Shown: positions 18,898-30,000, numbered from the stretch's first letter. The stretch: DNA of 64,000 nucleotides from Pedobacter riviphilus (GCF_014692875.1 NZ_CP061171.1:2046001-2110000); one strand, 5' to 3'. Numbers and translations: made by a program. The notes: a model not told the origin generated them from the letters alone.

Positions 18898-18919
18898 AAT
18901 AACAGAAATGAATCTATCG

Positions 18920-18979
18920 GTTGGTGTCTCACCAACTGAAAAAATTAAAATAAGAACATGGTCGGTGGAGACACCGACC
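18920..18979. repeat. Paired palindromes between GH2 and the solute-binding-like gene
   Basis: GTTGGTG-TCT-CACCAAC at 18920-18936 and GGTCGGTG-GAGA-CACCGACC at 18960-18979 are compact hairpins related to the palindromes at 3556 and 7372. They fill most of the 101-nt gap and could terminate the GH operon before the next gene set. Confidence 0.65.
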
Positions 18980-18998
18980 ATTAGATAAAAGAAATATA

Positions 18999-20159
18999 GT
19001 GGAGAAGATAATTAATTTAAAAGGAATAACCTGGAACCATAGCCGCGGGCTTTTGCCGATGGTGGCTACGGCACAGCGATTTTCAGAATTGCACCCAAAT
19101 GTAAATATCACCTGGGAGAAAAGAAGTTTGCAGCAATTTGCCGATTTTTCAATCCAGGAGTTGGCAGAACGATTTGATCTCTTGGTTATCGATCATCCCT
19201 GGGCAGGTTTTGCCGCAAAAACAAAATCAATAGTGCCTTTGGATCTTTATCTTTCTAAAGAATATTTGAAAGATCAGGAAGAAAATTCGGTAGGTCAATC
19301 TTATGAAAGTTATTTTTATAATGAACACTTATGGGCACTACCGATAGATGCGGCAACTCCTGTAGCAGCTTCAAGACCAGATTTATTCGCTCAAAAGGAT
19401 TTGCAATTACCTAAATCTTTTGAAGATCTATTGGTACTTGCCGATAAAGGTTTAGTGGCTTTTGCAGGTATTCCCATCGATGTTTTAATGAATTTTTACA
19501 CCCTTTGCTGCTCTTTAGGTGAAGATCCTTGTCAGGGTGATGAACAGGTGGTTTCTAAGGAAATTGGTGTTAGGGCTTTGCAAATGTACCGTGAACTGGC
19601 CTCTAAAATAGATCAAGCAAACTTCAACAGAAACCCGATCCAGGTATATGAAGCAATGACTTTAACCGACGAAATTGCGTATTGCCCTTTCGCTTATGGC
19701 TACTCAAACTATTCGCGTAGTGGTTATGCCCGCAAAACCTTGCATTTCCACGATATGATTTCTTTAGATGGTAAAACCAACCTGAGAAGCACATTAGGTG
19801 GAACAGGTTTAGCCATTTCTGCTAAATGCGAAGCATTGGAGATGGCTACCAAATATGTAGAATTCGTAGGTTCGCCGGCTTGTCAGTCTACTTTGTTTTT
19901 TGAAAGTGGCGGTCAGCCAGGGCATTTGGCCGCATGGAAAAATGAAGAAGTCAACCGCCAGAGCCAGCATTATTTTCTGAATACTTTACCGGCCTTGCAA
20001 AGAGCTTTTCTTCGTCCACGTTACCATGGTTCGATGTATTTTCAAGATCACGCGGGCGATGTGGTGCACGATTATTTAATGAATGGAGGCGATGAAATCC
20101 AGGTTTTATCGGCACTGAATAAATTATATCAGCAATCTAAAAGTTTAGTGTTATCATGA
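18999..20159 (+). CDS. Solute-binding-protein-like protein without signal peptide
   Basis: 386 residues from a GTG start. Sequence resembles family 1 extracellular solute-binding proteins (FSELHPNVNITWEKRSLQQF, FDLLVIDHPWAGFA, LGGTGLAISAKCEA, KYVEFVGSPACQSTLFFESGGQPGH). No hydrophobic signal or lipobox exists at the N-terminus, and no ABC permease or ATPase lies nearby. The stop overlaps the following CoA-transferase start by 4 nt. It is therefore probably cytoplasmic and works with the CoA-transferases, perhaps as a substrate-binding or catalytic subunit. Function unknown; the family assignment is fairly firm. Confidence 0.75.
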   Translation: MEKIINLKGITWNHSRGLLPMVATAQRFSELHPNVNITWEKRSLQQFADFSIQELAERFDLLVIDHPWAGFAAKTKSIVPLDLYLSKEYLKDQEENSVGQSYESYFYNEHLWALPIDAATPVAASRPDLFAQKDLQLPKSFEDLLVLADKGLVAFAGIPIDVLMNFYTLCCSLGEDPCQGDEQVVSKEIGVRALQMYRELASKIDQANFNRNPIQVYEAMTLTDEIAYCPFAYGYSNYSRSGYARKTLHFHDMISLDGKTNLRSTLGGTGLAISAKCEALEMATKYVEFVGSPACQSTLFFESGGQPGHLAAWKNEEVNRQSQHYFLNTLPALQRAFLRPRYHGSMYFQDHAGDVVHDYLMNGGDEIQVLSALNKLYQQSKSLVLS

Positions 20160-21307
20160 ACAGACCGCTTGAAGGACTTTTGGTTTTAGAGTTTTGCCAA
20201 TTTTTGGCAGGGCCATCAGCTGGCTTGAAACTGGCTGATTTAGGTGCCCGTGTGATTAAAATCGAACGACCAAAAACAGGCGATGCCTGCAGATCTTTAT
20301 CCATCAAGAATCTTTTTGTGGATGAAGACAGCCTGCTTTTTCACACCATTAACCGAAATAAAGAAAGTTATACCGCCGATTTAAAAAATCCGGAAGATTT
20401 AGAACGACTTAAAAAATTAATCAGCACGGCCGATGTAATGACACATAATTTCCGCCCTGGTGTGATGGAGAAAATTGGCCTGGATTATGAAAACGTTCAA
20501 AAAATCAACCCGAAAATTATTTACGGGATGGTAACCGGCTATGGAAGTGAAGGCCCGTGGAAAAACAAGCCAGGGCAGGACTTATTGGTACAATCCGTTT
20601 CAGGATTAACATTTTTATCGGGTGTTGACGTAGACGGACCAGTTCCTTTCGGACTTTCTGTTTCGGATATTATGTGCGGAAACCATTTGGCACAAGGTAT
20701 TATGGCCGCTTTGATCAAAAGGGCAAAAACCAATAAAAGTGTTTTGGTTGAGGTGAGTTTGCTCGAATCCATTTTAGATGTACAATTTGAAGTATTAACC
20801 ACCTACTTAAATGATGGTGGTAAATTGCCCGATAGAAGCGGAGCAAAAGGCAGTGCACACGCTTATTTAAGCGCTCCTTATGGCATGTACGAAACCAACA
20901 ACGGTTATATTGCCATGGCCATGGGCAACCTGCCGAATATCTGTACGATCATCAATTGCGATATTACCGACCTGTATGTGGAGGCAGGTTCAGCATTCAA
21001 AAACCGCGATAAATTAATTATCCGCCTCGCCGAAACCTTTAAAAAAGACGGTACAAAACATTGGGTTGATCTTTTGGAAGGCCATGGTATTTGGTGCACA
21101 GAAGTATTAAATTATCAAACCGCTACAACATTGAATACCTATAAAAGCCTACAGATTGAACAGGAATTGGATTTAGATGAAGGCAAAAAAATAAAGACAA
21201 CAGTAAGCCCGATTAGATTGGATAATGAAAAGTTATTTGCTTCGAAAGCTGCGCCAAAACTTGGTTTTGATACGGCTGGGATTAATAAAGAGTTTGAATT
21301 AAATTAA
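20156..21307 (+). CDS. CaiB/BaiF family (class III) CoA-transferase, copy 1
   Basis: 383 residues. Family features: [27 protein letters not shown] at the start, [32 protein letters not shown], and Asp171 in SVSDIMCG at the position of the class III catalytic aspartate (about residue 169 in formyl-CoA transferase). It moves CoA between carboxylic acids through an aspartyl-CoA thioester intermediate. It is coupled by a 4-nt overlap to the solute-binding-like gene and followed by a paralogous transferase, a pattern like the two-subunit enzymes BbsEF and SmtAB. The acid substrate is not known. Confidence 0.9.
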   Translation: MNRPLEGLLVLEFCQFLAGPSAGLKLADLGARVIKIERPKTGDACRSLSIKNLFVDEDSLLFHTINRNKESYTADLKNPEDLERLKKLISTADVMTHNFRPGVMEKIGLDYENVQKINPKIIYGMVTGYGSEGPWKNKPGQDLLVQSVSGLTFLSGVDVDGPVPFGLSVSDIMCGNHLAQGIMAALIKRAKTNKSVLVEVSLLESILDVQFEVLTTYLNDGGKLPDRSGAKGSAHAYLSAPYGMYETNNGYIAMAMGNLPNICTIINCDITDLYVEAGSAFKNRDKLIIRLAETFKKDGTKHWVDLLEGHGIWCTEVLNYQTATTLNTYKSLQIEQELDLDEGKKIKTTVSPIRLDNEKLFASKAAPKLGFDTAGINKEFELN

Positions 21308-21406
21308 TTGTCACGTTGAGCCTGTCGAAACGCAGAGATAAATCTACAAAAGGTTCTTTCAATGGGTTCAGTACAACAGGCCAGGAAAAAATAAATTAAA
21401 ATTGGC

Positions 21407-21476
21407 CGTCATTCCCGCGGAGGCGGGAATCTTAAAGCTCATTGCATTACGATTCCCAATCAAGTTGGGAATGACG
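21407..21476. repeat. Palindromic repeat, CGTCATTCCC family
   Basis: CGTCATTCCC at the left end pairs with GGGAATGACG at 21467-21476, with two inner hairpins (CCCGCGGAGGCGGG; TTCCCAATCAAGTTGGGAA). The element at 33240-33333 is the same unit in the opposite orientation. It lies between the two CoA-transferase genes. Confidence 0.85.
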
Positions 21477-21537
21477 ACCGATAAAAGATTATTTCGTGCC
21501 TCGTAATAACGTAGTACGAAATTTAAAAAACAAAATT

Positions 21538-22701
21538 ATGCTACCGCTTGAAGATTATTTAGTTATCGATTTCAGCCAGTTCCTATCGGGGCCATCAGCA
21601 AGTTTGCGCCTGGCCGATATGGGTGCGCGTGTAATCAAAATTGAGCGTTTGGGTGTTGGCGACATTTGCCGAACGCTCTATACTTCAAATCTGATTATGA
21701 ACGGCGAATCGTCGGTTTTTCATGCCATCAATAGAAATAAAGAAAGTTTTGAAGTTGATTTAAAACGCAAAGAAGATTGCGAAATGGTCCGCGAATTGCT
21801 TAAAAAAGCAGATATAATGATCCATAACTTCCGTCCAGGGGTAATGGAGCGTTTGGGTTTCGATTATCAATCCGTAATCGCTTTAAATCCAACCCTAATT
21901 TATGGCGAAATTTCAGGCTATGGCAACAGGACCGAATGGAAAAACAAACCTGGTCAGGATTTACTTTTGCAATCGGTTACCGGCTTAACCGCTTTAACCG
22001 GAAATGCCGATAGTGGCCCTGTAGCAATGGGTTTATCCATTGTAGATATGTTGGCAGGCGCGCACTTGGCGCAGGGAATCCTGGCCTGTTTATACCGAAA
22101 AGCATTAAAAAAAGAAGGTGGTCTTGTGCAGATCAGCATGATGGAATCCGCTTACGATTTCCAGTTTGAAACCATCACTACTTTTATGAATGATGGAGGA
22201 TCGTTACCCCAACGTTCTAAAAAGAATAATGCAAATGCATATTTAGGCGCTCCTTATGGGATTTATCAAACAGAAAACGGATATTTAGCCCTAGCGATGG
22301 GTTCAATTCCACAGTTGGGAAATTTACTTGGCTGCGAGAAATTGGAAGAATACGTGGAAGTAAGCGAAGCATTTGATAAGCGTGATGAGATTAAGGCCAT
22401 TTTGGCTGATCATCTTTTATCGGCGACTACCGAAAAATGGCTTTCCATTTTAGAACCTGCTGATATTTGGTGTGCTGATGTATTAAACTGGAATGCTTTA
22501 ATGGCCCATGAGGGTTTTAAGGTATTGAAGATGGTTCAGGAAGTGGAAATGATAGATGGGTATAAATATAAAACCACCAGATGCCCGATCCGCATTGATG
22601 GAGAATTATTGACTTCAGCAATTGGTTCGCCAAAACTAGGACAGGATAATGAAAAAATTATCAAAGAATTTATAACACAGCATACCACTGCAAATGCATA
22701 A
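21538..22701 (+). CDS. CaiB/BaiF family (class III) CoA-transferase, copy 2
   Basis: 387 residues from ATG 21538; a GTG at 21496 in frame would add 14 residues and is less likely, since [16 protein letters not shown] aligns with the start of copy 1. Shared features are [46 protein letters not shown] and Asp170 in [14 protein letters not shown]. By eye about half the residues match copy 1, including the [19 protein letters not shown] region. Both copies keep the catalytic Asp. It overlaps the second solute-binding-like gene by 8 nt. Confidence 0.9.
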   Translation: MLPLEDYLVIDFSQFLSGPSASLRLADMGARVIKIERLGVGDICRTLYTSNLIMNGESSVFHAINRNKESFEVDLKRKEDCEMVRELLKKADIMIHNFRPGVMERLGFDYQSVIALNPTLIYGEISGYGNRTEWKNKPGQDLLLQSVTGLTALTGNADSGPVAMGLSIVDMLAGAHLAQGILACLYRKALKKEGGLVQISMMESAYDFQFETITTFMNDGGSLPQRSKKNNANAYLGAPYGIYQTENGYLALAMGSIPQLGNLLGCEKLEEYVEVSEAFDKRDEIKAILADHLLSATTEKWLSILEPADIWCADVLNWNALMAHEGFKVLKMVQEVEMIDGYKYKTTRCPIRIDGELLTSAIGSPKLGQDNEKIIKEFITQHTTANA

Positions 22702-23932
22702 CCAAATAGAAACTTTCAGGATAGCCGTTCGTAAATTTGCGCCATTTGAAGCTACTATGCAGAAATTCTGGGAGCAATATTGCACCCGTTCGGGCTGTAC
22801 ACTAAAGTTGGAAATGGTGGTAATGGACCTGCACGAACTTTACGACAGTACCATCACTCAAAAAGGTTTGGCAAAAGGCAATTTTGATATTGCGCACATC
22901 AGTACCGATTGGGTGTTGGAAGGCTATTCAGGCAATGATTTCGAAGTTTTAAATCCATACATCAACAAAAACAAACCCGACGATTTCCCGAGGGGTTGGA
23001 GCAAATCGCTTTTAGGGCTGCAGCGCTTCGGCTGGGAAGTAGTGGGCTTACCATTTCATGATGGACCAGAATGTTTTATTTATAGAAGAGATCTATTCGA
23101 AAGTGAAACTGAAAAGGCCCGATATTTTGCTCAATTCGGCAAAACCTTAGCAGTACCCAAAACCTGGGAAGATTTTCATCAGATTGCCCGTTTTTTTAAC
23201 CGTCCCGAACAAAATTTATATGGCAGTATTTTCGCCTGCTATCCGGATGGCCACAATACTGTTTTCGATTTTGCTTTGCAATTATGGACGAGGGGCGGGA
23301 CACTGGTTAATAAAAATGGGTTTATCCAGATTAATACCCAGGCAGCCATTGATGGTTTAAATTTTTACCGTAAAATCGTTAACGATAAAACTGCTGTTCA
23401 TCCAAAATCTGCAGCATTCGAATCTGTAGCTGCCGGAATAGCTTTTTCACAAGGTGAAGCCGCCATGATGATTAATTGGTTTGGTTTTGCGGCCATGTGC
23501 GAAGTAGATGCAAACTCTAAGGTAAAAGGGAAAATTGATGTGGAACGATTGCCATGCGCCCCAGGTAAAAACTCAGCTTCGTTAAATGTTTATTGGCTTT
23601 ACACCATTGCAAAGGGCAGTAAAAATAAAGACATTGCCTACGATTTTCTCCGCTTTGCACTGGCTGCAGAACAGGATAAACAACTCACTTTAGCGGGAGG
23701 GATCGGTTGCAGGATTTCGACCTGGAAAGATGAAGAGATCAACCAGGTTATTCCTTATTACCATAAACTGGAACAATTACATGAGGTGGCCAATATGTTG
23801 CCACAGAAACAAAATTGGGCAGCTATTGCCGCCATTATCGATCAAATGGTTTTACAGGCCATCAATACCGATGCCACAACTGAAGCGCTCATCCAGCTTG
23901 CACAGAACCAGATTAACGAAATTGACAAATGA
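22694..23932 (+). CDS. Second solute-binding-protein-like protein without signal peptide
   Basis: 412 residues. It starts [20 protein letters not shown], with no export signal. It contains family 1 solute-binding protein segments ([94 protein letters not shown]). The start overlaps the CoA-transferase by 8 nt and the stop overlaps the oxidoreductase start (ATGA), so it is locked in the same operon. It is distinct in sequence from the solute-binding-like protein at 18999. Cytoplasmic role inferred; function unknown. Confidence 0.75.
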   Translation: MHNQIETFRIAVRKFAPFEATMQKFWEQYCTRSGCTLKLEMVVMDLHELYDSTITQKGLAKGNFDIAHISTDWVLEGYSGNDFEVLNPYINKNKPDDFPRGWSKSLLGLQRFGWEVVGLPFHDGPECFIYRRDLFESETEKARYFAQFGKTLAVPKTWEDFHQIARFFNRPEQNLYGSIFACYPDGHNTVFDFALQLWTRGGTLVNKNGFIQINTQAAIDGLNFYRKIVNDKTAVHPKSAAFESVAAGIAFSQGEAAMMINWFGFAAMCEVDANSKVKGKIDVERLPCAPGKNSASLNVYWLYTIAKGSKNKDIAYDFLRFALAAEQDKQLTLAGGIGCRISTWKDEEINQVIPYYHKLEQLHEVANMLPQKQNWAAIAAIIDQMVLQAINTDATTEALIQLAQNQINEIDK

Positions 23933-25011
23933 GTATTGATATCAAATATAAACCCGAACTGCCACAAACCAAGCAGCCTATCATCATTATTGGTGCAGGC
24001 GGGATAGTGGCAGATGCACATCTTCCAGCGTATAAAATTGCTGGTTTTGAAGTACATGGCATTGTAAACCGGACGAAAGAGCGGGCACAGAAATTGGCTG
24101 ATGTTTTTGGAATTCCAAACGTTTATAATTCTGTTGATGAGGCGGTTAAACTTGCTCCAGCAAATGCAGTTTACGATTTAACGATCATGCCTGAGCAATA
24201 CATCGAAACATTAAAGCAGTTGCCCGATGGAAGTGCGGTGTTAATTCAAAAACCCATGGGAGATGATTTTACACAGGCAAAAGAAATCCTCGAACTCTGC
24301 AGAACCAAGAATTTAAAAGCGGCTATAAACTTTCAATTACGTTTTGCACCATTTGTAAGTGCCGCAAAATACATCATCGATAAAGGTTTAATCGGCGAAT
24401 TATACGATATGGAAGTCCGCGTAACGATTAAAACACCATGGGAGATTTTTCCGCATGTAATTATCCATCCACGTTTAGAAATTCAATACCACAGCATTCA
24501 TTATGTCGATTTAATCCGTTCATTTTTGGGTAATCCTGAGAGTATTTTAGCCAAAACCTTAAAACATCCGGCGAAAAGTTTGTCATCATCTCGTTCCACG
24601 ATCTTATTCGATTATGGAGATACGATGCATGCGGTAATCAACACCAACCACGACCACGATTTCGGTCCAAATCATCAGGAAAGTTATATTAAATGGGAGG
24701 GAACCAAAGGCGCCATTGTGGCTAAAATTGGCTTATTGATGGATTATCCGCACGGTGTACCAGATGTTTTTGAATACTGTATTGTAGAAGATGGAAAATC
24801 ACCAGAATGGCAAACAGTTAAGTTAGAGGGATCTTGGTTTCCAGAGGCTTTTATAGGTACCATGGCCAATTTAATGCGCTATAATGAAGGTTCAGGCAAT
24901 GTTTTACATACCAGTGTCGAGGATGTGATTCAAACCATGGCCGTGGTAGAAAGTGCCTACCAATCGAGTGATATTGGTGGCGTAAAGGTTAAAGAGAAAT
25001 TAAAAGGGTAA
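23929..25011 (+). CDS. Gfo/Idh/MocA family oxidoreductase
   Basis: 360 residues. Rossmann motif IIIGAGGIVADAHLPAYKIAG, QKP in place of EKP in the conserved loop (VLIQKPMGDDF), and a C-terminal alpha/beta domain (INFQLRFAPFVSAAKYIIDKG, HYVDLIRSFLGNP). Soluble NAD(P)-dependent dehydrogenase for a sugar-like substrate. ATGA overlap with the solute-binding-like gene puts it in the CoA-transferase operon. It differs clearly from the family member at 6242. Confidence 0.85.
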   Translation: MSIDIKYKPELPQTKQPIIIIGAGGIVADAHLPAYKIAGFEVHGIVNRTKERAQKLADVFGIPNVYNSVDEAVKLAPANAVYDLTIMPEQYIETLKQLPDGSAVLIQKPMGDDFTQAKEILELCRTKNLKAAINFQLRFAPFVSAAKYIIDKGLIGELYDMEVRVTIKTPWEIFPHVIIHPRLEIQYHSIHYVDLIRSFLGNPESILAKTLKHPAKSLSSSRSTILFDYGDTMHAVINTNHDHDFGPNHQESYIKWEGTKGAIVAKIGLLMDYPHGVPDVFEYCIVEDGKSPEWQTVKLEGSWFPEAFIGTMANLMRYNEGSGNVLHTSVEDVIQTMAVVESAYQSSDIGGVKVKEKLKG

Positions 25012-25025
25012 ATTATTAATAAAAT

Positions 25026-25114
25026 CGTCATTGCGAGGAGGCACGACAAAGCAATCTTTTTAAAAAAGAAAGATTGCTTCGCCTCGATGAAAAAATCGAA
25101 GGCTCGCAATGACG
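25026..25114. repeat. REP-like palindrome, CGTCATTGCGAG family, full copy
   Basis: CGTCATTGCGAGGAGGCACG on the left and GGCTCGCAATGACG on the right end the element; an inner hairpin AAAGCAATCTTT / AAAGATTGCTT is present. It fills the gap between the oxidoreductase and the MaoC-like gene. Confidence 0.85.
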
Positions 25115-25136
25115 GAAACAGTATAAAAAGAGCAAA

Positions 25137-25577
25137 ATGTATTTCAAATCAACATTTTTTGAAGATTATCAATTACAAGATAAACGTATAACGCTAGGTC
25201 GTACCATAACAGAAACCGATTTTGTAGTTCATGCAGGTCATACAGGCGATTTTTTTCCGCACCATATGGATGCCGAATGGTGTGCAACACAGCCGTTCAA
25301 ACAACGAATAGCCCACGGAACGATGATTTTTAGCATTGGTATCGGTTTAACTGCATCAGAAATCAATCCTGAAGCCATGAGTAAAGGATATGATAAATTG
25401 CGATTCGTAAAACCTGTTTTTATTGGCGACACCATTCACTCCGAAATAACCATTTCTGAAAAAGGGGAGAGCAAAAGGCCAGAATATGGCACCGTAACCG
25501 AGCATGTAGAAATCATCAACCAACACGGAGCGGTTGTATTAGTCTGCGACCATCTTTTGGTAGTGAGGAAAAAGTAA
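25137..25577 (+). CDS. MaoC-like hotdog-fold hydratase/dehydratase
   Basis: 146 residues, the normal size for a single-hotdog MaoC protein. The hydratase-2 type motif is visible: [21 protein letters not shown] followed by [15 protein letters not shown], with the Asp and His of the active site in the first block. These enzymes hydrate or dehydrate enoyl- or 3-hydroxyacyl-CoA. Next to two CoA-transferases this suggests a pathway in which an acid is activated to its CoA ester and then (de)hydrated. The repeat at 25026 separates it from the operon, but strand and theme agree. Confidence 0.88.
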   Translation: MYFKSTFFEDYQLQDKRITLGRTITETDFVVHAGHTGDFFPHHMDAEWCATQPFKQRIAHGTMIFSIGIGLTASEINPEAMSKGYDKLRFVKPVFIGDTIHSEITISEKGESKRPEYGTVTEHVEIINQHGAVVLVCDHLLVVRKK

Positions 25578-25586
25578 GATAAAAAT

Positions 25587-25620
25587 CGTCATTGCGACGA
25601 AGAACGGCGCGGCAATCTTT
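25587..25620. repeat. REP-like half copy
   Basis: CGTCATTGCGACGAAGAACG followed by GCGCGGCAATC matches one arm of the 16396/25026 family, without a second arm. It lies between the MaoC-like and MFS genes and creates a false upstream extension of the MFS reading frame. Confidence 0.6.
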
Positions 25621-25651
25621 TTTGCCAATTCAAACAAAAAAACCAAATATA

Positions 25652-26944
25652 ATGAACCACAACACGCAGCAAGAAATTGTAACTGAGGGCGATCCCTCAT
25701 CAGGAAAGAAGTATTTATTGCCTTTTATACTCGTAATCAGCTTGTTTTTCCTTTGGGGAATGGCACATAACCTCGATTCTATCCTGATTCCACACTTAAA
25801 AAAAGCCTGTAACCTCAATAATAGGCAGTCTACTTTAATTGATACCTCAGTTTTCTTTGCTTATTTTTTAATGGCGATTCCAGCTGGAATGATTTTGAAA
25901 AAGTGGGGTTATAAAGCAACCATGATCTCAGGTTTACTTGCTTTTGCTTTCGGTGCGTTTTTATTTGTGCCAGCTGCCAATAACCTGTCGTACATTACAT
26001 TTTTGATTGCACTTTTTATTATTGGTTGTGGTTTAACCATGCTCGAAACTTCTGCTAATCCTTATGCTGCTGTATTGGGTGATCCAACGAAAGCAACGAG
26101 CAGATTAAACCTGGCGGCATCTTTCAACGGATTGGCTGCTATGGTGGCTCCAATGATTGGCGGATTATTTATCCTTTCAGGTAAATCGCACAGCAAAGAA
26201 GAATTGGCAGCCATGACAGAGGCAGGTAGAAACAGTTATTTCTTAAAAGAGGCCGCATCAGTTAAAACACCATACATTTCCCTTGGCATTGTTTTATTGA
26301 TAATAGCCGCTGTATTTTACTTTATTCACCTTCCCGAAATCAAAACCAAAAGTATTGATGGAGAAGCAAAAGGAAGTTTTTTTGGCGCACTACGTCACAA
26401 ACATTTAAAGTGGGCAGTCGTTGCTCAGTTCTTTTATGTTGGTGCGCAGGTTTGTGTTACCAGTTTCTTTATTAGAATGGCCCAACAGGGTGGAGGCTTC
26501 GATGAGCGGACGGCAGCCTCATTTTTAGCGATATATGGATTTTTGTTTACTGCTGGACGCTTTGCAGGAACTGCGATTTTACAGTTTGTATCATCGAATA
26601 AACTGCTCGCTATTTATGCTGTAATCTCTATTTTATTGTGTTTAGTTGCCATTTTAGGTAAAGGTTCTTATGTAGTTTATGCTTTAGGTGCTGTCGGATT
26701 CTTTATGTCAATTATGTTTCCAACCATATTCGCGTTAGGAATCGATGGTATAGGTGATGATACCAAGCCAGGCTCTTCATGGTTGATCATGTCGATTGTG
26801 GGCGGCGCAATTTTACCATTCGGTATGGGAAGTTTAATCGATATGTATGGCGACAATATCCAGATTGGCTATAGCATCCCATTGGTTTGTTTTGTTTTCG
26901 TCCTTTATTTTGGCTTACGGGGTTATAAAATCGCACACAAATAA
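25652..26944 (+). CDS. FucP-type MFS sugar:H+ symporter
   Basis: 430 residues from ATG 25652; the extension to 25592 runs through repeat sequence and is rejected. Twelve membrane segments are expected. FucP family signatures are FFLWGMAHNLDSILIPHLKK near the N-terminus, CGLTMLETSANPYAAVLG, LAASFNGLAAMVAPMIGG, and IMFPTIFALGIDGIGDDTKPGSSWLIMSIVGGA in the C-half. It imports L-fucose or a related sugar with protons through the inner membrane. Placement after the CoA-transferase set and before GH106 suggests a deoxyhexose such as L-rhamnose, or its product, as cargo. Confidence 0.85.
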   Translation: MNHNTQQEIVTEGDPSSGKKYLLPFILVISLFFLWGMAHNLDSILIPHLKKACNLNNRQSTLIDTSVFFAYFLMAIPAGMILKKWGYKATMISGLLAFAFGAFLFVPAANNLSYITFLIALFIIGCGLTMLETSANPYAAVLGDPTKATSRLNLAASFNGLAAMVAPMIGGLFILSGKSHSKEELAAMTEAGRNSYFLKEAASVKTPYISLGIVLLIIAAVFYFIHLPEIKTKSIDGEAKGSFFGALRHKHLKWAVVAQFFYVGAQVCVTSFFIRMAQQGGGFDERTAASFLAIYGFLFTAGRFAGTAILQFVSSNKLLAIYAVISILLCLVAILGKGSYVVYALGAVGFFMSIMFPTIFALGIDGIGDDTKPGSSWLIMSIVGGAILPFGMGSLIDMYGDNIQIGYSIPLVCFVFVLYFGLRGYKIAHK

Positions 26945-26950
26945 AATTTA

Positions 26951-27040
26951 ACGTCTTCCGATAGGTATCGGATTCAAGGAGGAACAACGAGGCAATCTAT
27001 TCTTGAATAAAGATTGTTTCGCGAGTTGAAAGCCACCTTC
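26951..27040. repeat. Degenerate intergenic palindromic repeat
   Basis: The gap before the GH106 gene contains CCGATAGGTATCGG, then GAGGCAATCTATTCTTGAATAAAGATTGTTTCG. This looks like a decayed copy of the CGTCATTGCGAG family, keeping the GCAATCT/AGATTG inner hairpin. It opens a spurious upstream extension of the GH106 frame to 27014. Confidence 0.45.
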
Positions 27041-27064
27041 GGTATTTATAATAAAATAAAAAAA

Positions 27065-30000
27065 ATGAAATTTAGGTTTAGCAAGATTTTAATATTCATG
27101 CTGTTGTTTTGCTTTGGCTTTTCAGCAAGCCTTTTTGCGCAACGGAACGAAAGTGCAAAACCTTGGGTATTTTGGTATTGGGTTAAAGGTGCGGTTTCAA
27201 AAGCCGGCATCACAGCCGATCTGGAAGCCATGAAATCAAACGGCATCGCAGGTGCTTATTTAATGAGCATTCAAGGACCTGATAAAGTACCAGTTTATTC
27301 ACCGCCTGCCGTTCAACTTACACCAGAATGGTGGCAAATGGTTGAGTTTGCCATGAATGAGGCGAAACGGTTGGATCTGAAATTAGGCATGCATGTGAGC
27401 GATGGTTTCGCGCTGGCAGGTGGCCCATGGATAACACCTGAATTGTCGATGCAGAAAGTAGTTTGGTCTAAAATAAATATCAGTAATACAGTCACTAAGA
27501 TCAATTTACCTCAACCAGAATCAAAAGAAAATTATTATAAAGATATTGCCGTTTACGCTTACCCTTCACCAATTGGTGAAGGCATTTCAACAAGAACGGT
27601 TAGCCCAAAAATTACAGCCAGCAATGGTGCTGATGCCACTGGTCTCGTTCAGCCAGGGAATAAGAAAAACTTTGTTTCAAATGAACCATGTTATATTCAG
27701 TACGAATTTGAAAAACCTTTCACCTGCAGAACGGTGGCCATTAAAGTAAGTGGAAATAACTATCAGGCACAACGTTTGGCCATTGAGGTAAGTGATGATG
27801 GGAAAAATTTCCGATCAATAGGTAGGTTGGAAGCACCCCGTCATGGCTGGCAGGATACCGATGAAGATGTTACCCATTCCATTGTACCTACCACCGCTAG
27901 GTTTTTCAGGTTTATTTATGATAAAAAAGGATCAGAACCAGGTTCAGAGGATTTAGATGCAGCCAAATGGAAACCCTCCTTAAAACTCGTAAACCTCGAA
28001 TTATCTTCTGAAGCGCAGCTCAATCAATTTGAAGGTAAAAACGGTTCTGTCTGGCGGGTAAGTAAAAGAAGTGCAGAAGCAGAAATTGCCAAAAACCTGT
28101 GTGTACCGTTGAATAAGATCATTAACCTAACGGATAAATTAAATCCAGATGGAACCTTAAACTGGAAAGCGCCAAAAGGCAATTGGACAATTTTAAGGAT
28201 CGGTCATACCTCAACCGGGCATACCAACGCAACTGGTGGCGGTGGAAGAGGATTGGAATGTGATAAATTTAACCCAGAAGCCGTAAAATTACAGTTCAAG
28301 AATTGGTATGGTGAAGCCTTAAAACATGGCGGACCAGAAATAGCCAAAAAAGTTCTAAGCGTTTTCCATGTAGACAGTTGGGAATGTGGCAGCCAGAATT
28401 GGTCGCCGGTATTTAAAGCAGAGTTTTTAAAGCGTAGAGGTTACGATTTAACGCCCTATCTGCCCATCATGACCGGTTTGCCTGTAGAAAGTGCTTCAGT
28501 TTCTGAAAATTTCCTTTACGATGTTAGAAAAACGATTTCGGAATTGGTTGTAGATCAGTTTTATAAAACACTTGCGAAACTGGCAAAGGATCAGGGCGTA
28601 ACTTTTACAGCCGAAAGTATTGCACCAACGATGATGAGTGACGGATTAATGCATTACAAAACGGTTGACATTCCCATGGGCGAATTCTGGTTAAACAGCC
28701 CAACCCATGATAAGCCAAATGATATGTTGGATGCCATTTCTGGCGCACATATTTATGGTAAAAACATCATCCAGGCCGAAGCTTTTACAACAGTCAGAAT
28801 GGACTGGAACGAAAGTCCAGCCAATATGAAAACCTTACAGGATCGTAATTATGCTTTAGGGATCAATAAATTGGTGTATCACGTTTTTACACATAATCCC
28901 TGGACAGATCGGAAACCTGGAATGACCCTAGATGGTGTGGGCCTTTATTTCCAACGCGATCAAACCTGGTGGAAGGCCGGTAAAGCATGGGTAGATTATG
29001 CAGAAAGAACCCAAAGCTTGTTACAACAAGGCAAACCTGTTGTAGATATCGCCGTTTTTACTGGTGAAGAATTACCACGCCGTTCTGTTTTACCAGATAG
29101 GCTGGTAGAAACCTTGCCCGGTATTTTTGGTGCTGATGTTGTGGAGGCTGAAAAGAAACGCCTCGCAAATGTTGGTGAACCTTTAAGGCAAATACCAGCC
29201 GGTGTAACCCATTCAGCAAATATGGCCGATCCCGAAAATTGGGTAAATCCTTTACGTGGATATGCTTATGATAGCTTTAATCCCGATGTATTGAGTACAG
29301 CAACTGTTAAAGATGGCAATGTTGTTTTCGAAAGTGGGGCAACCTATAAGATATTGATTTTTCCTGGCAACATGAAAATGAATCCAAATTACCAGTACAT
29401 GAGCTACGAAGTAGTTAAAAAACTTTCAGAATTGATAAAGGCCGGAGCTAAAGTGCTTATTGGAGATAAGCCTCTGTATCAATCTGGAATCAAGCAGGTT
29501 AATCAGTCTGTATTTTGCAATGCTGTTCAAGAAATATGGGATGGTAATTTTGAATCATTTAGAAATAATGATCGGCCTGTATATAAAAAGAAATTAGGTT
29601 TAGGACATATTTTCAGAGCACCGTTTTACGGAGAAACTTTTGACGCTCTGGGTTTGAAAAGAGATTTAGATATTCATGAAAAAGTTGAAGATAAGTTAAG
29701 TAGCACCTACACGAAGGGTATAGGCTATACGCACAGGGTTGATGGAGAGAAGGAGATTTATTTTATTACTAATCAAGAAAATACAAAGAAGGACTTGCAT
29801 TTAACGTTTAGAAACAGCGAAAAATCTGTAAAAACGTATGATGCAGTAACTGACATTTGGCAAAACCTTTCCCGCGTAAATAACGCTTTCGGAGAGACTA
29901 ATTTAGATCTGAGTTTGCATCAAAATCAATCCATTTTTGTAGTAATGGATACTCCTGCTGTTTATTCCTTTTATTCGGTAAGTGCCGAGAAACAGTCAAA

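Noticed and set aside
18999..23932. Solute-binding-like genes as parts of an ABC sugar importer
   Set aside because: No signal peptide, permease or ATPase gene is present, and the overlapping partners are CoA-transferases and an oxidoreductase.
1076..25114. Recurring CGTCATTGCGAG sequences as a CRISPR array
   Set aside because: The copies are kilobases apart, are palindromic with inverted arms, and have no regular spacers or cas genes; they are dispersed REP-like elements.
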